A DNA stretch of 64,000 nucleotides. Origin: Alloascoidea africana (Eukaryota; Ascomycota; Alloascoideomycetes; Alloascoideales; Alloascoideaceae). Below, piece by piece: positions 8,639-16,857 of this stretch. Made by a program: the position numbers and the translations under genes. Positions within the stretch are counted from its first letter, which is position 1. Every line of letters starts with the position of its first letter. The DNA is taken from positions 62,001 through 126,000 of the forward strand of contig JAKTTT010000018.1 of NCBI GenBank assembly GCA_030581615.1, written 5' to 3'. The notes below the pieces were generated by a model, which was given only the letters and a program-made list of their open reading frames with translations, was not told the origin of the DNA and made no database searches.

Positions 8639-11584
8639 TTAATCATCATGGGTCGTTATAATATCTTTCATACTTTCTCTTGTGCCCCTTGGCATGAATT
8701 CAAGTAATTCGTCAAGACAGCTCCGACTGGGTGTAAAATCTAGTGCTCTCCACCAGGGCAATATCTCATACAATTCAGAAGTGTAACCACTTCTACCAAG
8801 GAGCTTTATATATTTCTTCCATAATTTCGAAGAAGGTTTTATCAAAAAATGTTCAACAATTTGGTTTTCACTAGAGCTTTGATCAAATCTGCCCGCCACC
8901 GGTGCCCTTTGAACCCATCGTTTAAATTCGGCAACTGCTCTTTGAGAGGCATACATATCGTCCCAGATCAAAGTGCCCAATTGCGTTAGTGATCCAGTCA
9001 GTAAAGCATCCAATATTTTCTCATTAGGTGCTTTCTTCTTGCCAATAACATCCTGTTGGTACAGCCTCCAAATGTTCGATGGCTTCCCTCTCTTCTCATA
9101 GGCCTCCCCCTTTAGCATCAAGGCAGTCAACCCTAGAGAGCGGTTTCCAATAAGCATGTAAAACTCTCTGGCCTTGTGGATTTTCCCAGAATTGATAAGA
9201 CTGGAAAAATAGGAAGTAAGAACTAGTGAAGAAGGTGTGCTTTCTAATGAGTCGCTGTACTGAATCATGATCGTATCTGCCGCTTTTGGGTCATCTGCGC
9301 AGCCCAAGAGCAATCGCGAGAGAGTGGACGGCCGTAAACTCTTCACCTCAAGTTTTTCTTCAAGCATTTTCCAAAGCGACAATGATCGCGAGGCATTCAT
9401 AACGCGTACACGATACAGCTTTTCAATCAATGCATCCCAAAAAAGCAGTTCATGAATTTCAAAAACTTTCCCATCCTCAAGTCGCTTTATCTGTTCAAAT
9501 TTATCCATAGCCTCTTCAAAAGTGGAACTGGTGAGAATATCAACCCTACCCAAGATACAAAGCGCTTTGTGTCTTTCATGATCTGAACTTGGTGAAGGGG
9601 AATACCTAGCAATATTGAGGATCTGTTCTGTTCGATCATGATCCAGTCCATTTAACGAGTATGATAGTGCCATAAGTCCCTGTGAATTAAGTTCAACTTT
9701 CACATCTTTATCAGAATTTGTCCCATCTCCAATTTTGATATTGGTATTATTCACCTTCATCAAAGCTAGTAATTGAGCCTGGGCTTCAATCACGCTTAGC
9801 ATGCTTTCATTGTCCATGTTCTTTCCAAGCTTAACCAGTTTCCAGAGTAAATCATTCAGATCCCCACTTTCTTTAGCTTTCAAATCTGCACTCAAAACAA
9901 ACTGTTTCATCAGTCGTGGAAGACAATCCGTACACCAAGTATGACAATGATAGATCATCATAGAGGTGATACTCAGTTGCGTAGAATATGAAAATAGGTG
10001 TAAGTACTGCTCGTATACAGAGAATAAGAGCATCACTTCGTAAGAAGAGTTAGGTACTCTTAACAGCACATCTCGTGCCATAAATAAACTGGTGGTATGA
10101 AAATATGAAAGGGATTCTTGTAAAGATTCTGCAGTAATGCATCGGACAATATCAAACAAGCTACCATCCCTACTTAAAGAGAGAATAGAAGATGCTGCGA
10201 TGGTGCACTTTTGAAGAACCTCCAACTGGAAGCTCCTCTGGCCAATCTCTATGTGAGGATCATAATGTCGAACCAATGCAATTGCCAGTGAATCATCATT
10301 TTTAGCTTTCTCCCAAGTTACTCTATCTTCAGAAATGTGTTTGTTGGATTTCATGAGTTGAAATGCATCGTTTTGAAGTTCTTGACCATACTCCTGATAA
10401 TCAACACAACAGAGCTTAAATTGTTCAGGCGAAGAAAAGAAAAAATGAAGTGCTTTTAAAACCATCGTAACTGCTATCTCTGTGCGGATTTTGGAGGCAT
10501 TAAATGCCATTTTCGGACGTTTGATTGGTTTGGTGTCATGATTATCTGTATGGTTTTCAGCCTCATGCTCTATACTTGTAGTTAAGCGATGAAAATGTTG
10601 AATCCATGGCCAAAAATTCCGGAGAAGGTAAACCTTCCTATCACTCGTATAGCTTTTTCTACCTAACATGTTTGCCCGTTTAATAACCAATTCATGGAAC
10701 CTGGTTTCCTTAAACACATTAGAATCAATAGTACCTGCGTTTATCAAAACTTTTTCAAGTATTTTTTGCATTTCTAGTTCGCTTCGCTCGCTAAGATCAT
10801 CGGTTTTCGAGTTTGCAAAGGACAGGTTTTTGTGATTTTGTAATCTACCAATAAATGATTCCCGATAATCATGTGGTAGTAAATGACAATAATTATTGAA
10901 TGCCATACATTGCTGGTACAACTCTTCTCGAGATGTTGCGATACGTTCTAAAACGCTCGTAATGATGAACATTGGAGGGGCTACAGTACTCGTGTTTGCC
11001 TCTTTCAACAACAACTCCACTGCTTCTTTTGTGGTTCTCGCAGTTAAAATAAAGATCCAATTCAATGATTGTTCTCTACTTGATGAAATTTTGTTCGAAT
11101 GGGCCAATGAATTTTGAAGAAGCTCAAATCGAGGAGAATCTGGGTCAATATCTGCAGAAGAATCATAATGCTGTATTATTCTCTTTGCTGCCTCCTGAGT
11201 GGATATATCAGATCTGAGCTTGTTTTGTTGTTCGTGAGGTATGGACAGTACTATTTTTTCGTTTAAGAATCGGAACCGTTGTTCGTTGAAAGGGGCTGAA
11301 AAGAAGCATTGAAGTGCTTTTAGTATGTACATTATAGAGTAGGCCTGATGTCGAGCTTTTCTAGAATTTTGTCCTTTATACCGAGCCATTTGCGCTTCCA
11401 TAAGTGTTATATACTCTCGAAATTCAAATGCTTGGTTTAGTTTACTGTGACTCTCATAGGCTACACATTGCTTTTGGCCGGATCCTTCCTTCAAAGCAAC
11501 TAAAGGTCGAGTGATTAACAGTGGTCGCAAACTATAACCCACATACTTTCTTGTAAATATCCTCCAACAGCCAATATGATTCAT
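8639..11584 (-). CDS. Large helical protein of unknown function, probably mitochondrial, internally duplicated
   Basis: 981 residues, no intron. The N-terminus (MNHIGCWRIFTRKYVGYSLR) is basic, rich in aromatic and hydroxylated residues and free of acidic ones, which suits a mitochondrial presequence. The rest looks all-helical. Residues about 82-250 and 370-540 are a diverged repeat of each other: both carry KAL..FFS.P near the start, a HYD motif about 50-60 residues later, and similar helices after that. The C-terminal 300 residues have helix pairs and a WKKYIKLLGRSGYTSELYEI segment reminiscent of pentatricopeptide (PPR) proteins. Many yeast mitochondrial RNA and translation factors of this size diverge fast, so I name no orthologue. 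It is divergent with RAD4, 225 bases apart. Confidence 0.75.
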   Translation of the reverse strand: MNHIGCWRIFTRKYVGYSLRPLLITRPLVALKEGSGQKQCVAYESHSKLNQAFEFREYITLMEAQMARYKGQNSRKARHQAYSIMYILKALQCFFSAPFNEQRFRFLNEKIVLSIPHEQQNKLRSDISTQEAAKRIIQHYDSSADIDPDSPRFELLQNSLAHSNKISSSREQSLNWIFILTARTTKEAVELLLKEANTSTVAPPMFIITSVLERIATSREELYQQCMAFNNYCHLLPHDYRESFIGRLQNHKNLSFANSKTDDLSERSELEMQKILEKVLINAGTIDSNVFKETRFHELVIKRANMLGRKSYTSDRKVYLLRNFWPWIQHFHRLTTSIEHEAENHTDNHDTKPIKRPKMAFNASKIRTEIAVTMVLKALHFFFSSPEQFKLCCVDYQEYGQELQNDAFQLMKSNKHISEDRVTWEKAKNDDSLAIALVRHYDPHIEIGQRSFQLEVLQKCTIAASSILSLSRDGSLFDIVRCITAESLQESLSYFHTTSLFMARDVLLRVPNSSYEVMLLFSVYEQYLHLFSYSTQLSITSMMIYHCHTWCTDCLPRLMKQFVLSADLKAKESGDLNDLLWKLVKLGKNMDNESMLSVIEAQAQLLALMKVNNTNIKIGDGTNSDKDVKVELNSQGLMALSYSLNGLDHDRTEQILNIARYSPSPSSDHERHKALCILGRVDILTSSTFEEAMDKFEQIKRLEDGKVFEIHELLFWDALIEKLYRVRVMNASRSLSLWKMLEEKLEVKSLRPSTLSRLLLGCADDPKAADTIMIQYSDSLESTPSSLVLTSYFSSLINSGKIHKAREFYMLIGNRSLGLTALMLKGEAYEKRGKPSNIWRLYQQDVIGKKKAPNEKILDALLTGSLTQLGTLIWDDMYASQRAVAEFKRWVQRAPVAGRFDQSSSENQIVEHFLIKPSSKLWKKYIKLLGRSGYTSELYEILPWWRALDFTPSRSCLDELLEFMPRGTRESMKDIITTHDD

Positions 11585-11809
11585 AGTCAGCTCTCTGGCA
11601 TGGCGATTTACAGAAAAGCAGCTCTTCTAAAAAGGTGCTTCTGTCTTTCAAACACAAAATTGACATTTGATGTACGAGTAGTTTTGAGAACGGTGTATAG
11701 TTTAGAACGAAATGCATGATGGAAGGTGCTTGATGCTTCTGTTCAACATTAAGAGTTCATCGACTCATTATTGGTAAGAAATGTGTTTTCCATTTCTTTC
11801 CTTACAGAG

Positions 11810-14800
11810 ATGACGAGAAGAACGGCCAAACTTTCTGGAAAAGGGGCAAACAAACCAAGGTTTTACTCAAACATTGATCAATTTCAACTCTCTAATGAAC
11901 TTCGAGGTCTTTTGAAGAATGTTTATGAAACTGAGAGTACATCAACATCTAGACCTCTTAAGAGAAGGAAGAAAAGAGGGAATGAAAATTCCGAAACAAC
12001 ATTAACTACGACAAGAGAGAACTCGTATAGAGATGATGATGTAATTGAGACAAGGGAAGCAAGCTCAGAAATGCCACAAGTTGAGAAACAAGTAGGAGTA
12101 GAGAAAAGTGACAGCAACGCTGAGGACGAAGAAGAGGACGAAGACATTGCATGGGAAGATATAGACGTAGAGCAGAACAAGCAAACTCCTCAAACTGTTG
12201 ATGTATCAAACTCTAGACAGTCTTCTACCGAATTTTTGACTCTGGAAGAGCAAAGAAAAGAGATCAAATTGTTCTTGAACCAAGACGACTTGTCAAGCTC
12301 AAAGACACAGAAACCCAACATTATTTCTGCTGAAGAGCGAAACTATCGAAAGCAATTACATAAAGCTGTGCTGCTATGTTTACTTTGCCATGTTTATGCT
12401 CGCAACAAATGGTGCAATGATGAACTTGTACAACGATCCTTACGAGGACTCATTCCTCTTCAACTTCGCAAAAAGCTAGCTGGTTCTGATTTTTCCATAC
12501 CTGCTAATATCAGAAGAAGACATTTTCTTGATGGACTGAGATATGCCATGAACATATGGTCAAAGAATTTTAGAGATTCTGGACGACCTGGTCTCTGCAT
12601 AAAGTCTTGGGCAGAATCCTCTATTGATTACAAAGATGCCAAAAAGGGACAGAAAAGAATGACTCTAGAGCGTTTTCGAAAGGCAATGACTGAAAAGCTT
12701 CGTGGCAATCGAGACTTGGGAGCACAAGGCTATTGCGCGTTACTTAGATCCGTTGGAGTACGGGCAAGACTTGTATGCTCTTTGCAACCTCCAGATTTTA
12801 CCTCAATTTCACCTGCTGAAGCAGAAAACGAAGAACCAAAAAGAAATTCATCTCGAAAACAAAGCACGAGGCCATTTTCACAACCTATTCCTAGTGATAA
12901 ATACAATAATTCAACCAGAATTTTCATGTCAAGATTGAAAGCTGGAAAGAGAAAGCGTACAAAGAGCAAGCCAAGTTTGTCTCCCTTTCCTGTGTTTTGG
13001 GTAGAGGCATGGGAAGCAGTGAGCGAAAAGTGGATCACGATTGATCCGATGGTGCAAAAACTTGTTGAAATTGTTGGTAGCAGAAGCAAGTTGGAGCCGC
13101 CGTTGAATCACAAGGAACATATGCTCCGCTATGTAGTAGCCTTTAATAGCGCTGGTTATGTGCGAGATATTACTAGAAGGTATGCCCAGTTTTACAATGC
13201 AAAAGTTCGCAAGAAACGCATTACAAGAGACGAAGCAGGAGCAAAATGGTATCAGGAGGCTCTTGGAGTTTTCACAGGAATCAAAAAATCCAAGCTTGAC
13301 GAAAAAGAAGATGTGGAATTCCAGAAACGTGATATCCAAGAAGGTATGCCAAACAGTATTCAAGATTTTATCGAACATCCTTTTTATGTTCTGGAACAAC
13401 ATCTTAAGCGAAATGAAATTTTGCACCCTCGAAAACCATGTGGAACTGTGAACATGCGGTCCAAGAACGGTTCAAAGGTTGTTGAAGTGTTTAGTCGTCA
13501 GGATGTGCAAATTGTCAGATCCGCTAAAAGTTGGTACTGGCATGGCAGAGTCGTTATTGAGGGAGAGGAACCAATTAAAGTATCGCCAAATAAACAGACT
13601 ATTAATAACAACAAAGGCAGAAGAATACTTCATGATCTAGGCGATCCTGATTCCGATCTTGAAGACCGAAGGCTTTATGCAGAGTTTCAAACGAAACTCT
13701 ATACTCCTCCTCCTGTGGTTGATGGAATAATACCGAAGAACAAGTATCGGAAAATTGACGTCCATACACCAAACATGTTACCAGAAGGTGCTAGCCTTTT
13801 AGAAGGTGTTGGCTTTGCAAAAGCTGCCAATATAGTGGAAGTGGACTATGCTTATGCTGTCTCGGGGATGGAGTTCCGTGGTCGTCAAGCGAAACCTCGA
13901 ATTATAGGGATTGTGGTTGCTTCAGAGTTTGAAGAAGCAGTTCGAACAGTTTTTGAAGCACTACAGGAGGAGGAAGAAGAAGAGGAAGAAAAGATGCTTG
14001 AGTTGCAAATGTTGTTCAAATGGAAACTTTACTTGACAAAATTGAGAATTGAAGCAAGGCTAAATATCGAGCATGGAGAAATTAAAGGAGCAGGTGATGC
14101 CGAGAAGTTGGGAGTAGAAAAATCGAAGAGCAAACGTTGGAACGGAAAGGGTAAAGCAAAGATGGTGGATTCTGAAGTGGAAAGCGACAATGCCGATGAA
14201 AACATGTCTGATGTTTATTCCAGTTCAGGCAGCGAATTTCATCGAGAATCTATCAGCGATGGCGATGATGAAGCGGGCGGAGGAGGTTTTATTCTTTCAG
14301 ATGTGGAAATTGTGTCAGAGCGTGGCGAACATCAGAGAGAAATAAACCAGAACAAAGCAGATGATGCATTAGGTACTTCTGAAAGTGATGCACCTGAAGG
14401 AGGATTCATCCAAGAGTCTATAATTTTAGAGCCACGTTTGCCTAATCTGTCTCTTTCTCAAGCCAATTTAACTGAAAATTATATGGAATTGTCATCTTCA
14501 AATTTATCATCATCGTCCTGTTCTAGCAGTTCTGAGTCAGATGATATACCAACTGAGGCGCTAGACCTCCAGGCAGGTTTAGACTCATATTCTACTTCGC
14601 CGAAATATGAGAATAAGGATCAGTCGAAGTCTATGGAAAATTTAACGGAGCCTCTTCGAATTAATCAACAATCGCCTGCCGGTTGGTCTTCTCCCATATC
14701 AGGTGGAGGTTTCTTGATTGAAGATCCTGAACCGCCCTCACCGATAATCTTAAAACAAAAAGATCAGAAGAAACCCAAGGCCAAATCTATCAGCATCAAT

Positions 14801-15109
14801 GGAGATTTGACCTTAAAGGATATTGAAGAAATAGAAAAAACATATCCTGTTGAATCTACAGTTACTTCAACAGAAGCTCCAAGTCAGGCAAATAACGTAG
14901 AAGAAAACGACAGACCTACTTTCAAAGAGAGCAAATCGGTTTCAATAATGGAGCATCAGGATAATTTTAAATTGTCTCCTCAAATAGAGCAAGAATCAAC
15001 TGATTTAGACTGTCCAAATCTACTTGAGGAGGATGAAAATATAAGTAACGGCAGTGCGAACTTGGAAGAAGACGATGACTTTGAATTCGAGTACAGCGAT
15101 TCGGAGTAA
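11810..15109 (+). CDS. RAD4: DNA damage recognition protein Rad4/XPC
   Basis: Recognises bulky lesions and opens nucleotide excision repair in the nucleus, with Rad23. I start it at the ATG at 11810 (MTRRTAKLSGKG); the open frame continues upstream only through non-ATG codons. Product 1099 residues. An acidic stretch with Trp115 (IAWEDIDVE) resembles the TFIIH-binding segment of XPC/Rad4. The transglutaminase-like fold contains GYCALLRSVGVRARLV (about 305-320) and FPVFWVEAWEAVSEKWITID (about 392-411). Beta-hairpin domains 1-3 follow, about residues 510-720 (SIQDFIEHPFYVLEQHL; YADF-like YAEFQTKLYTPPPVVDG; NMLPEGASLLEG). The tail of about 350 residues is Ser/acidic-rich and carries three GGF motifs. 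S. cerevisiae Rad4 is about 750 residues, so the tail accounts for the extra length. Confidence 0.94.
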   Translation: MTRRTAKLSGKGANKPRFYSNIDQFQLSNELRGLLKNVYETESTSTSRPLKRRKKRGNENSETTLTTTRENSYRDDDVIETREASSEMPQVEKQVGVEKSDSNAEDEEEDEDIAWEDIDVEQNKQTPQTVDVSNSRQSSTEFLTLEEQRKEIKLFLNQDDLSSSKTQKPNIISAEERNYRKQLHKAVLLCLLCHVYARNKWCNDELVQRSLRGLIPLQLRKKLAGSDFSIPANIRRRHFLDGLRYAMNIWSKNFRDSGRPGLCIKSWAESSIDYKDAKKGQKRMTLERFRKAMTEKLRGNRDLGAQGYCALLRSVGVRARLVCSLQPPDFTSISPAEAENEEPKRNSSRKQSTRPFSQPIPSDKYNNSTRIFMSRLKAGKRKRTKSKPSLSPFPVFWVEAWEAVSEKWITIDPMVQKLVEIVGSRSKLEPPLNHKEHMLRYVVAFNSAGYVRDITRRYAQFYNAKVRKKRITRDEAGAKWYQEALGVFTGIKKSKLDEKEDVEFQKRDIQEGMPNSIQDFIEHPFYVLEQHLKRNEILHPRKPCGTVNMRSKNGSKVVEVFSRQDVQIVRSAKSWYWHGRVVIEGEEPIKVSPNKQTINNNKGRRILHDLGDPDSDLEDRRLYAEFQTKLYTPPPVVDGIIPKNKYRKIDVHTPNMLPEGASLLEGVGFAKAANIVEVDYAYAVSGMEFRGRQAKPRIIGIVVASEFEEAVRTVFEALQEEEEEEEEKMLELQMLFKWKLYLTKLRIEARLNIEHGEIKGAGDAEKLGVEKSKSKRWNGKGKAKMVDSEVESDNADENMSDVYSSSGSEFHRESISDGDDEAGGGGFILSDVEIVSERGEHQREINQNKADDALGTSESDAPEGGFIQESIILEPRLPNLSLSQANLTENYMELSSSNLSSSSCSSSSESDDIPTEALDLQAGLDSYSTSPKYENKDQSKSMENLTEPLRINQQSPAGWSSPISGGGFLIEDPEPPSPIILKQKDQKKPKAKSISINGDLTLKDIEEIEKTYPVESTVTSTEAPSQANNVEENDRPTFKESKSVSIMEHQDNFKLSPQIEQESTDLDCPNLLEEDENISNGSANLEEDDDFEFEYSDSE

Positions 15110-15447
15110 TAGCAATCTGTACCAAAAAATTTAGATTGTATTGGATTTGAATTTTGGGTTGTAGCTAGTAGCCCAAAAGTTCAAAAACATTTAGGCGTAC
15201 CACTTACAACCTACCTTGCTTCTCAAATATCTTTTGTAATGTACAATGAATTGATTATGTATCTGATGTCGCTGTAGGTACATAACGATTATAGGTTGTG
15301 GAGTATGAAAATGCTAAGCAAATAAAACAAGAGCAGAATAGTTCAGTAGAACAAGGGCGGAATATACCTGGCCCAATATCATCAATAAACAGAGCAGAGA
15401 GATTAATCAAGATGAAACAAAAAAGAAATAAAAACTTGAAGACATTA
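15110..15447. other. Convergent intergenic region
   Basis: 338 bases between the RAD4 (+) and SPT2 (-) stop codons. AT-rich; probably 3' UTRs. A short frame at 15298-15486 overlaps the SPT2 end and looks spurious. Confidence 0.5.
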
Positions 15448-16638
15448 TTATTCCAACCGAGATTTCTTTCTGTTTGCCTTCATTAGAACTCGCTTCTTTT
15501 CCTCTATTTCTTCCCTCTGATCTTCTTTTCTTCCCCATGCTGAACTTCTAGACTCTTCAAGAAGAACATCTGCCCCAGTAGCTTCCATGTCGTCGCTTTC
15601 ATAATCATCGTATGCATAGTTTGATCTGTTTCGGCCCCTATTGAACATCTTCCAAATTTCGTCCCTATCATACCCTTCTTGGCCAGTTCTTCGTCCACGT
15701 CTTGAGCCATAATCTTCTTCTTCGTCGTCATCCACAATAAAACTGTCTTCGGAATCGTAGTCGTCTCCATACCCGTCTCTCTGTCGCTTTTTTTCCATCG
15801 CTCTTTTCCGTTCCACTTTCTCAACTAGTTTCGGCATGGGTCGGCTGAATGGAGCTGGAGCCGAAGCCGAAGAAAGATGTGGCCTAGCTTTGGGAAATGT
15901 AGATGTGTTACTTTTTGTAGATTTGGAATTAGGATTAGAGCTTCTGTTGGCGTCTTTGCCTCCCGACTTGCTTGATGAATAATCAGGGGATCTTGAGCTT
16001 CTGTGAATTGGTCTGTTGCGAGATGAATCACTTTGTTTACCAAGGCCGACAGTGCTTCGGCCTCCCATTTGGCCATCCTTATTTGGGGTCGATTTCCTTG
16101 ATCTTGGACGGTTCAACTTCTCCTGCTCCAACTCTTTCTTATCCTTGACTCTTAATCCTACTTTTAGGTTATCAGTGCTAATTTTTTCTGCTTGTTTCAT
16201 AATGTCGCTAAACTTCAGTTTAGCGGGTGCTCGACCTGTGGAAGTAGGTCGCAAATCATCTCCACGTATAGATTTACCAGGAACCCAATCTCTTGAAGAG
16301 CTATTAATAGGTTTTGATGTGGTTGATGGTATTGATCGAGCCCGTGGCGTAGACGATTTCGCTGTTCCAGTATTTTTCTTTGTGGGAGGCTTGGTCTTTG
16401 CCCTGTCTTTTGCTCGTTTGCCTGATTCTTGAGCTATCTTTTCTCGAAGCCGATCCTCTTTCAACCTCTGGACCCTTAGCATTTGCTCTCGCCTTTCCTC
16501 AGCCGATATGGAGCTTCCATTTGCACTAGCTCCTGGCTTCGTGCCTGCATTTGTCTCTTTCTTATTCGAGTTTGCAATATTCGCAGAAAATGTCGCTGCC
16601 CGGTTAGTGATTCGGTCGAGAAGTGATGTGATATTCAT
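15448..16638 (-). CDS. SPT2: Chromatin protein Spt2
   Basis: Histone H3-H4 binding factor that helps recycle histones during transcription. 396 residues, single exon. Most of the protein is basic, Ser/Lys/Arg-rich and disordered. The conserved SPT2 domain is at the C-terminus: an acidic SFIVDDDEEEDYG stretch, then DEIWKMFNRGR (about 329-339), a YDDYESDDMEATG segment (about 345-357) and a basic coiled-coil end (REEIEEKKRVLMKANRKKSR). The order acidic patch, DEIW, SDDMEA and basic helix is diagnostic. The ATG at 16638 is the first in frame. Length is slightly above the 333 residues of S. cerevisiae Spt2. It is followed in tandem by SKI2 on the same strand. Confidence 0.92.
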   Translation of the reverse strand: MNITSLLDRITNRAATFSANIANSNKKETNAGTKPGASANGSSISAEERREQMLRVQRLKEDRLREKIAQESGKRAKDRAKTKPPTKKNTGTAKSSTPRARSIPSTTSKPINSSSRDWVPGKSIRGDDLRPTSTGRAPAKLKFSDIMKQAEKISTDNLKVGLRVKDKKELEQEKLNRPRSRKSTPNKDGQMGGRSTVGLGKQSDSSRNRPIHRSSRSPDYSSSKSGGKDANRSSNPNSKSTKSNTSTFPKARPHLSSASAPAPFSRPMPKLVEKVERKRAMEKKRQRDGYGDDYDSEDSFIVDDDEEEDYGSRRGRRTGQEGYDRDEIWKMFNRGRNRSNYAYDDYESDDMEATGADVLLEESRSSAWGRKEDQREEIEEKKRVLMKANRKKSRLE

Positions 16639-16751
16639 ATCTGGCGTCTGCTATATCCAGCCTTCTCTTCGTTGAAGTAGAATGAAGGTGAAGCACAAGA
16701 AAGAAGATTCTGGATGCTGTTTTATAGGCCAAGTGGAGGGTCTACAATGTC

Positions 16752-16761
16752 ATCACGTGAT
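16752..16761. promoter_or_regulatory. CACGTG palindrome upstream of SPT2
   Basis: Perfect palindrome atcacgtgat about 115 bases upstream of the SPT2 start. This matches the E-box bound by Cbf1/Tye7-type bHLH factors; binding itself is inferred. Confidence 0.45.
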
Positions 16762-16857
16762 ACTTTGTGAAATCCAACTCTAACAATGAAGCTCTGGAAA
16801 GCCTTGCGTTTAAAACGTTAGTGGTGCTCATGTATTCTTTATTAGTTCTTCCAAAGT

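Noticed and set aside
11774-11807. Intron-like gtaaga...ttacag just before the RAD4 ATG
   Set aside because: Borders look good but the span is only 34 nt, too short for a normal intron, and it lies outside the coding region.
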